Below, piece by piece: positions 55,284 to 64,000 of a stretch of DNA of 64,000 nt. How positions within the stretch are numbered: the first letter of the stretch is position 1; every line of letters starts with the position of its first letter. Position numbers and translations under genes: made by a program. The notes below the pieces were generated by a model. That model did no database searches, was not told the DNA's origin, and saw only the letters and a program-made list of their open reading frames with translations. This DNA is from Abelmoschus esculentus (lineage: Eukaryota > Streptophyta > Magnoliopsida > Malvales > Malvaceae), in NCBI GenBank assembly GCA_035048815.1, contig JAUCBN010000032.1, positions 10,937,501-11,001,500 of the forward strand, given 5' to 3'.

Positions 55284-58200
55284 TGTAACCCCCTTAGCCC
55301 GGCCTAGACGGAACCGGCACTAACGGGTTACACGGGGAATATCAAACCAAACCCGCGAAGGTTCGATTCGATAAACAACCCTAAAATTCGTTATATATTT
55401 TTTATTTTATCTTACCAAGATGCAAAATCATATGCCAACGTGACAAGGTCTCATACAAAGCATTAACGGTAACACATTAATTAAAAACAAACATCCGATT
55501 GAATACTAACATAGATTAAGGACTAAAACGTAAAACTTTTAGATTCAATTAGTAAAGTAGAAATTCTTTCCTTCAATAATCAATTAAACATACAAGAGTT
55601 CTTCACAGCAAATTTCAACTCAAACGGATCATTCTAACATCATCAATTGCATGTTCCTCTAATTTAGGGACCAAAATGTAAATCTTCAAAAATACAAGGA
55701 CTTCATCCAAATTAGGGTTACTATCTTGAAATTAAATCAACTTTATACTTGCATGCAAAATTTCAGCTCAAAATAACATCGGTAAGCACCTTAATCAAAC
55801 AAAAGAAAATATTCGGGACTAAAATATAATTTCTAGCAACTTCCAATTCTAGGTGATCAAAGGTTTCAAAATCTTCCCAAAGGTTCCGAAACTTTTTGTA
55901 AAAGGTTTCGAAACTTTCATGGAAAGTTTCAAAACTTTTCGCGTCCAGTAGCTATCCAGAATTGAAACTGCTCGCAAGGTTTCGAAACCTTGTGAAGGTT
56001 TCAAAACTATTTATCAAAGGTTTCAGAACCTTCTCCCAAAGGTTTCGAAACTTTGGATCTGGAACCAAAAGTTTCGTTACACTAAGTGCATACCAATTAC
56101 TCAATACTCAACCATTAATTAGATCCACTAAATGCATCAATCCTAAGCATATTTAGTAACATATGGCACATAGTCAACAACAACACGGACATCAATCAAG
56201 CTATAGGCATGCTCCCTAGGAAAAGATTAACAACATATCAATCATGCTAGAACATGCTTCAACAATCCAAACAATTCCAAAGTTCAACAATTAACAATCA
56301 AACAATAATGGTCTTATTACAACATAAACCAAAGCCTAAGTACACACTCCTCACATAGGTTGGGTTACACATTGCCTTGCCCAATTTATTTGCCAAAAAC
56401 ATACCAAATAAAAAGTGATTCTTCCACTTGGTTTTCTTGCCTCGAACGAAGCTCCAAGTGCCTTTATTTCTCTGCATGGATGAAAAGAGAGCTTAAGCAA
56501 ACATGCTTAGTGAGGAAGCTCTACACAAATCATCAATGCATCTATTTAAAACCATGATAAAACCATAATTTGTAATACATTGTTAAATCATGCATGCTAA
56601 CATCTCATGCTCATGTTCTTTAAATCATATGCATCCTTGAGTTCACATAATCTTATCAAAACAATTTATAAATGATGCACAATCTTCTTCTCAAATTCAT
56701 GTATGTATATTGGCATTCTAGTGACCACTTTAATGTGAACCTTGAGTTCACCGAATACACGGATCCTTTTTCTCATAACTAGAGACTCTTGGTCTCAGCA
56801 TGCATCGGTCGGACACTTAGTCACCCTTGTATACATGTTACCCCCACTATGCACGGTTGGACACAAAGTCACCCTTGTTTACGTATGGGTCAACTATATG
56901 CACGATCGGACACAAAGTCACCCTTGTTTACATATAGGCAAGCTCTACCACGCACGGTTGGACACAAAGTCACCCTTGTTTACATGTAGGCATTATTCTG
57001 TATTGTCAATTTTGTTTATAGTGCACTTAAGACAATCATAATGACATGTTATTCGTATTCGAATCTAAAGTTAGTGTCACTAAGCCAATATCATAATCAA
57101 ATATGCATGATAACTTACTGCTCATAATGCATGCATAATATGTTCAACAAATGAACCAAAGCCATGCCAAAGGCACCATCATATATAAGGCAATTAACCA
57201 TATTGTATTTCAAATCATATAACTTACTGCTCATAATGCATGCATAATATATTCAACAAATGAACCAAAAACCATGCCCAAAGGCACCATCATATATAAG
57301 GCAAATAACCACATTTTATCCCAAATCATTTCTCATAATTTTTCATAATCATGGATGCTAAATAAGCTATGCATTTCAGCAAGTAATTCTCATGTATGCA
57401 TCATTTCAAAACATGCTCATGCATTTTCATAAATCTCATTGCATTACCAACATAATGCCTTTATCAAATGTAGCCGAAACTCATATCAGTTTATCAAAAA
57501 CAATTACTTTACTTACTCTTGAACTATGGAAGGTTTTCACACTCTTCCATAGTCTCCAAAACAGAACCATATCAAACGAGATTCGCTTTAAATCCGTAAT
57601 CACTCACCAACAAGCGAAACTAGCTTTAGTCGCTATCCGATGATCGCGCCAACGCACCAGCAATCAAGCACCTTCTTGTACCTCTTCTACAACATTAAAA
57701 CAGAGCATTCTCACATCATAACATGCTTAAACCAACATCCATATCCGATCACCGTTAAACTACCGAAAACTTAGCCGAAAAGACCGTAAACTAAGCCGAA
57801 ACGCATCCGAACAACATCAGCCCAAAACCTAACGAATCTAACATCTAATCCACTCCAATTATGATCCAAAAACACATCCAAACCATCCTTATATCTCCAG
57901 CAACATTAAAGCATCTAAAACAGCCCATAAAACAACCAAAAAGCACCTTAAAACTACACTGATTGCATTATTCCGGGATTAAATTAATGTGCTATCAAAT
58001 CAAGACTCAATTAATCATTTAATTAACATAAAAACATGATTGAATCCATCTAATTTCAGTATTGAATGAGATCCAAAAAGATTTCACAAAAACATTCACA
58101 AAATCACTAGATCTAACATTAAAAACATAAAATTAAGTTTTCATTAAAAGATTAGCAAGCTAATACTTGGGAATTTCAATAAAGAACCTTAGAAAATAAT

Positions 58201-58889
58201 AAAAATCCAGAAAATTACCTTCAAGATCTATTCACCAAAAAGATGTAATTTCCTCTTCTTGATTCCTTGCAATTTGATGTTGATTTGATGAAATTGATGC
58301 TTAGGTTTTGTAAAGGATGAAAAGATTATGCAAATGATGTAATCTTTGTTGAAAAAGATGCAAAAATCAGCAAGGAATTGAAGAGAAAAGATGAAGAGAA
58401 AGTGGAGAGAAAATGAGAGAAAAAGATGAGAGAAAATGAGAGAAAAAGTGCTTTTGAGAGAAATGATTACAAATCTCTAATTAAAATAATTAAAACACAT
58501 TTTGGTGAATAAATCATTATTAAAAATTAGAAATGGGTTTATGGCCATCTAAGGATTCTAAGTTTAGCTTGATTTTCAATTTAGTCACTAAAATAACATA
58601 ATTTCCGAAAATTACAAAATAAGTCCTCCAATTTTTCCAAAAATTACAAATTGGTCATTTATGCATAATTAAGCATAATTAAAAATCATTATAAAATCCA
58701 AATTATTTTCTTTTAATCTTGAAACACATTTTCAATATTTTAAACCATATTTCAAAATTATTATTTTTCTTAATTAAAAATATCCTTATATTATTTTCCC
58801 CGGAATAATGAACCGGAGAACCCGATTCGACCCGAATCGAATTCTCCTAACTAAGCCTAAACTAATAACCTCAAAAACGGGATGTTACA
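55284..58889 (-). repeat. Family A 3' LTR of the minus-strand element, full length
   Basis: 3,606 bp, the only complete, undeleted family A LTR in the window. On the minus strand it runs TGTAACATCCCG (58889) to GGGGGTTACA (55284). It holds two 111-bp repeats (57115-57330), four hairpin units (56798-57000), the CCTCACTAAG block (about 56505) and the palindrome cluster (55855-56070). It is very close to 62428-64000 over the shared part, roughly 2% different by eye over the first 180 bases. Confidence 0.94.
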
Positions 58890-58906
58890 ACTCTCCCCCT
58901 CTTAAG
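58890..58906 (-). other. Polypurine tract of family A
   Basis: On the minus strand, CTTAAGAGGGGGAGAGT directly before the LTR start. Confidence 0.85.
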
Positions 58907-58914
58907 AAAATTTC

Positions 58915-60470
58915 GTCCTCGAAATTTTCCTGAAGTAAACACGTGAGGAATTACTCCTCCAAACTTTTTCCTTGTCTCCCAAGTTGCCTCTTCGCCACCT
59001 TAGTGCTTCCAAAGCACTTTAATCAAACCTATGGTTCTTCCTCGAAGAACTTTTGTATCCACATCAAAAATCCTCGGTGGTTCCTCCTCATAACTCATAT
59101 CCTCTCTTAACTCAAACTCCTCAACTAGAACAACATGAGGAGGATCTGAACTATACTTACAAAGCATCGATACATTGAAAACATAATGCACCTAACTCCA
59201 CTCCACCGGTAACCTCAACCGATAAACAACAAGACCAATTGGCTCTAACACCTCATATGGCCCAACTTACTCTTACGTCCAAACCTCATCACCTTTTTCT
59301 ATAGAGAAACCTTAAGAAACACTTTGTCCCCAACATCATACTCTATCTCCCTACGCTTTAAATCGGCATAGGACTTCTGCCTATCCGAAGCTTCCTTATG
59401 TTTAGCACATATCAACTTAACCTTCCCATCCGTATTTTTAAAACTTGAGGCAAAGAAACATACTTTTGCCCAGCTTCTTTCCAACACAAAGGTGTACAAC
59501 ACCTATGCCCGTATAAAGCCTCAAACGGTGCCATCTGTATACTCGCTTGGAGCTACTGTTATATACAAACTCCACTAAAGACAACTGTTTCTCCCAAGAA
59601 CCTAGAAACTCGATGACACAACCCCTAAACATATCTTCCAAAGTCTGAATAACACGCTCAGACTGTCCATCCGTCTGTGGATGATAAGCTGTACTAAAGC
59701 TAAGCCTCGTACCCAAAGTAACCTACAAACTCCTCCAAAACATAGATGTAAACCGCGGACCTCAATCCGATATGATCAACTTAAGCACACTATGCGACTT
59801 CACCATCCCAGAAACATACAACTCTACCAACTTATCCATAGATCACATTGTATGCACGGCAAGAAAATGTGCATACTTTGAAAACCTATCAACAATAACC
59901 CATGTAGAATCCTTCTTGGACTCCGTCACATCTTCCTTTAAACCAAACCAGAAGTACACACTTTTAAGATCCCTATACACCTTTACTCCACTCGGATGCA
60001 TAGCAAACGGACTAGTATGTGCTCCCGCTAAAATAGCTTACCTCAACTCAACCTCATCCGGCACCACAATTTGACCCATAAACCATAACATCTCCTCCTC
60101 ATCCAAACGATACTCGGTCGGTCTGCCCTTAGCCTTATCCTCCATAAAAGGTACCAACGTCTCATCCTCTAACTGTTTCACCTAATCATCTCAACCAAGA
60201 TAGGCTTTACTTACAACTCCACCACTCAACCACCTTCCTTTGAAATACTCAACCTAGCAAACATCACTCTCAACTCAACCGCCGTCTTACGGCTCAAAGA
60301 TTCAGCCATCACCTTAGCTTTCCCCGGATGGCATGCAACAGACAACCCACACTTACCCTCTTTGGACAACCAACAAATTCTTTCCCCACACCAAAGCAAC
60401 AATGCACAAACCACCACACCATCTCAACCTCTATAGAAAACATAACTCAAAAGAAAACACTTTGCTATGA
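58915..60470 (-). pseudogene. Family A pol remnant (-): RNase H tail, deleted integrase, chromodomain
   Basis: Read on the minus strand: RNase H end at 60417-60226 (CHPGKAKVMAESLSRKTAVEL), integrase from about 60190 to 59290 in several frames, chromodomain at 59191-58990 (MLCKYSSDPPHVVLVEEFEL, IFDVDTKVLRGRTIGLIKVL). Visible blocks are GTRLSFSTAYHPQTDGQSER, IQTLEDMFRGCVIEF and DLKRREIEYDVGDKVFLKV. The joint LKEDVTESKKDSTWVIVDR (about 59935-59890) is the same as in the other two copies, so the CxxC pair and first catalytic Asp are absent here too. More than ten stops or shifts are present. Confidence 0.87.
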
Positions 60471-62409
60471 CTAGTCCCTCAACAAACACTTTGCCACGAC
60501 TAGTCCCCGATCAACTTTACCAAGGTTGAATTTCGCTCATAGATCCACCATATAACTAGGTCTCCCTATAGGTCAACCGAACATCTTCCCTTGTAACTCC
60601 ACAACAACCCAGGCTTACCCCACATAACAAACTCCCATTGCAAGCATCCTTATATAAGCCAAGTCATCCCTAGTTGCTAATATTCTACAAAACATATCAT
60701 ACAAGAAACTTACCAACTTTGTTTCAAACTCAACATTATACTCATTATAACGATAATATCTCCAACTTAAGGTTTAGCCACCATAACCAACTCCACCAAG
60801 GTTCAAAATTTAAAATCTACACATCATTAAGTGCCTTGACACTTAACCCAAAACCTTTTTTTTCCCATTATTAACTCATCGACAAACCAACTCCTACATT
60901 AACTATACCACAACAAAATCCAAACTTGTAGAACCATTCCTTCCACTAGCTCCAACATCTCTTATTTTATAACCTTGCCAAAGCGGTAATCATAAAGATA
61001 AAACATCCACAAACACGAACCCACCAAACACAAAACCTCAAAACACTTTTCAATAAAAGCAAACCCACAAGACTGAACAATCGATACAACCCATAAATTG
61101 TCCAGCAATCCATATTACACCACTTCAGACATCATCAAAGACTAACTTTACCCGAAGTATACCCAACTTAACATCCAGTAAACACAACGTGTACATCTAC
61201 CTCCTTTATAGTACAAATAAACCTCTCAAGGTCACAACAATCTATGATTCAAACCCTCGATCTAACTGTACATAAACCATATTACAAAGAATGCCTTGTA
61301 CTTTTCACAAAATAGCTTCACATCTCTCAGAAAAACACCAACCCGCCTTACTCTACAAAACATGCTGCAACCTTGTTACAACCTCCAGATCTTAACTAGA
61401 AAGAATCCGCAAAACTCAGCCCTTCCTTTAGTAATGACCAACTCAACTAACCATAACACAATGTATTTTACCTTGGTTTCAAACATTCACAACTCTGAGA
61501 CCAATCACTCATTGTTCATCCAAGACTATTCCCTAACCGAAAGGGTAGCTTGCCCAATACATATTCAGCTTAACACCAAAGGAAAGTTCTTTCAACCACT
61601 TCTTTTTTTTTCCATACCTTCACCTTAAAAGAACCAACCACACTCCACTTACACTCTCAAGGAGCTACTTGCAAGTGTGAACAAATGTATGCATGATTTC
61701 CTGTATGCCCTCATAAATGCCTATGCAAGTGCATATGCATGTAAATGCAATTTCTAATGTCATGCTCAAGAATGCATGCATGTCCTACATATCTATAGAT
61801 ATATATACATATATGTGCTCTTAATTTAAACATGATTATTGTTCACACTCACAAATAACATCCTCAATTCCAACAACTTTTACTACCATCCTGTTGGCAG
61901 CTCCCAAGTTAGATTAGCAACAGCCGTACCAGCTTCAGCAGACTTAAACACACCCGAAAGAACGGTGCAACACCACAAACTAACCTTCTGGCCTAACCGA
62001 AGGCACACTTATAGAGAAGGAAGAATTTACTCTTCCCTAACAGTCGTTTCATCTACAATCTTGATCATCAAAGTTCATACCAACAGTATCTAGTGACTTA
62101 CGTCTCAGAAACATATTCAAAAACTTACATTCGGGCAAGATCTAAGGGAAATTTGAGAGCATCTGAAAATATGTTGGCATTGGCAATGTGTAACCGATAA
62201 CCCCAGTTTAACCATCATTACTCAAAGTACAATCATCACGAATAGATTTTCACACTCCAACAACATATCATGCTCAATCACACATATCATGATCAACCGC
62301 ACATTTAAGCACATAACTTAGCAATACTATACATGCTTTAACCAACCAACTACACACTTTACAAATCAACAACATATTTTACAAACCTTACAACACACTT
62401 TTCAAACCT
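60471..62409 (-). mobile_element. Family A internal region without recognisable coding (-)
   Basis: Reverse complement of the kind of sequence at 2316-5180, colinear with it except for a deletion of ~0.8 kb near 60480 (equivalent of about 4370-5150). No gag, protease or RT motif was found. Short open frames here are not alike in the two copies. Confidence 0.7.
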
Positions 62410-62422
62410 GGCTCTGATACCA
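62410..62422 (-). other. Primer-binding site, initiator tRNA-Met
   Basis: On the minus strand, TGGTATCAGAGCC five bases inside the LTR end at 62428. Confidence 0.93.
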
Positions 62423-62427
62423 CCAAA

Positions 62428-64000
62428 TGTAACCCCCTTAGCCCGGCCTAGACGGAACCGGCACTAACGGGTTACACGGGGAATATCAAACCAAACCCGC
62501 GAAGGTTCGATTCGATAAACAACCCTAAAATTCGTTATATATTTTTTTATTTTATCTTACCAAGATGCAAAATCTTATGCCAATGTGACAAGGTCTCATA
62601 CAAAGCATTAACGGTAACACATTAATTAAAAACAAACATCCGATTGAATACTAACATAGATTAAGGACTAAAACGTAAAACTTTTAGATTCAATTAGTAA
62701 AGTAGAAATTATTTCCTTCAATAATCAATTAAACATACAAGAGTTCCTCACAGCAAATTTCAACTCAAACGGATCATTCTAACATCATCAATTGCATGTT
62801 CCTCTAATTTAGGGACCAAAATGTAAATCTTCAAAAATACAAGGACTTCATCCAAATTAGGGTTACCATCTTGAAATTAAATCAACTATATACTTGCATG
62901 CAAAATTTCAGCTCAAAATAACATCGGTAAGCACCTTAATCGAATAAAAGAAGATATTCGGGACTAAAATATAATTTCTAGCAACTTCCAATTCTAGGTG
63001 ATCAAAGGTTTCAAAACCTTCCCAGAGGTTCCGAAACTTTTTGTAAAAGGTTTCAAAACTTTCCTGGAAAGTTTCGAAACTTTTCGCGTCCAGTAGCTAT
63101 CCAGAATTGAAACTGCCCGCAAGGTTTCCAAACCTTGTGAAGGTTTCAAAACTATTTGTCAAAGGTTTCGGAACCTTCTCCCAAAGGTTTTGAAACTTTG
63201 GGTCTGGAACCAAAAGTTTCGTTAGACTAATTGCATACCAATTACTCAATACTCAATCATTAATTAGATCCACTAAATGCATCAATCCTAGGCATATTTA
63301 GTAACATATGGCACATAATCAACAACACGGACATCAATCAAGCTATAGGCATGCTCCCTAGGAAAAGATTAACAACATATCAATCATGCTAGAATATGCT
63401 TCAACAATCCAAACAATTCCAAAGTTCAACAATTAACAATCAAACAATAATGGTCTTATTACAACATAAACCAAAGCCTAAGTACACACTCCTCACATAG
63501 GTTGGGTTACACATTGCCTTGCCCAATTTATTTGCCAAAAACATACCAAATTCAAAGTGATTCTTCCCCTTGGTTTCCTTGCCTCGAACGAAGCTCCAAG
63601 TGCCTTTATTTCTCTGCATGGATAAAAAGAGAGCTTAAGCAAACATGCTTAGTGAGGAAGCTTTACACAAATCATCAATGCATCTATTTAAAACCATGAT
63701 AAAACCATAATTTGTAATACATTGTTAAATCATTCAAGCTAACATCTCATGCTCATGTTCTTTAAATCATATGCATCCTTGAGTTCACATAATCTTATCA
63801 AAACAATTTATAAATGATGCACAATCTTATTCTCAAATTCATGTATGTATATTGGCATTCTAGTGACCACTTTAATGTGAACCTTGAGTTCACCGAATAC
63901 ACGAATCCTTTTTCTCATAATTGGAGACTCTTGGTCTCAACATGCATCGGTCGGACACTTAGTCACCCTTGTATACATGTTACCCCCACTACGCACGGTT
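62428..64000 (-). repeat. Family A 5' LTR of the minus-strand element, runs off the window
   Basis: On the minus strand the LTR's last ~1.57 kb are present, ending GGGGGTTACA at 62428. It contains the palindrome cluster (63000-63220), the CCTCACTAAG block (about 63650) and the start of the hairpin array (63940-64000). The remaining ~2 kb lies right of the window. Confidence 0.92.

Noticed and set aside
1..64000. tRNA, rRNA, telomere or centromere satellite arrays, and endogenous pararetrovirus sequence
   Set aside because: Looked for by eye; only tRNA-complementary primer sites were found, and no satellite outside LTRs.

Overview
The window is plant nuclear DNA made entirely of nested, decayed LTR retrotransposons. 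No host gene, rRNA or tRNA gene was recognised. The lineage evidence is: Ty3/gypsy gag-pol fragments with chromodomains; primer-binding sites for plant initiator tRNA-Met and tRNA-Asp; Athila-type gag/pol with the extra 'putative plant transposon protein' ORF; 5-bp target-site duplications; and LTRs of 1.3 kb and about 3.0-3.8 kb. It looks like pericentromeric heterochromatin of an angiosperm. The species cannot be named from the sequence.

Three families account for nearly everything. Family A has LTRs of about 3.1-3.6 kb running TGTAACATCC...GTTACA and a tRNA-iMet PBS. Its internal region carries about 2.8 kb without recognisable coding, then the end of RNase H, a deleted integrase and a chromodomain. 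Family C (minus strand, 11655-20512) is a nearly complete Tekay/Del-like chromovirus: gag-PR-RT-RH-INT-chromodomain, about 3.8-kb LTR, tRNA-iMet PBS. It is broken by stop codons that mostly look like C-to-T changes. Family B is Athila-like: 1.3-kb LTRs running TGATAAGTGC (B1) or TGATGAGTGCC (B2) to GCATCA, a tRNA-Asp PBS, long gag-pol, and a PF20167-like ORF downstream of pol.

Layout. 1-9830: end of one family A element, then LTR-internal-LTR of another sharing that LTR. 9831-11654: 5'-truncated, diverged A-type LTR lying in the 3' LTR of C. 11655-20512: element C (-). 20513-20701: AT-rich joint that looks like a micro-inversion. 20702-23074: B gag, PBS and 5' LTR (-). 23083-27209: B element (+) holding a solo B2 LTR with AACAA duplications. 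27210-35051: B1 element with the longest pol. 35052-38762: two B2 LTRs head to head. 39087-40607: 3' part of a B element. 40608-55283: B1 element whose gag holds a solo A LTR (AATAT duplications), a truncated A element and a large pol deletion. 55284-64000: family A element (-) running off the window.

Insertion order inferred from who interrupts whom: B is oldest, C went into B, and A went into both. No element here looks autonomous. Family A copies share the same integrase deletion and must have moved in trans, if they moved after acquiring it.

The strongest unexplained signal is in the long LTRs. Families A and C both carry, in the same order, a tandem array of hairpin-forming units whose stem arms change in a compensatory way, then a CCTCACTAAG block, then a cluster of short palindromes (TTTCGAAA in A, GGTATCGATACC in C). 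Family B scatters its own palindrome (GCCGAGGC/GCCGCGGC) through LTR and internal sequence.
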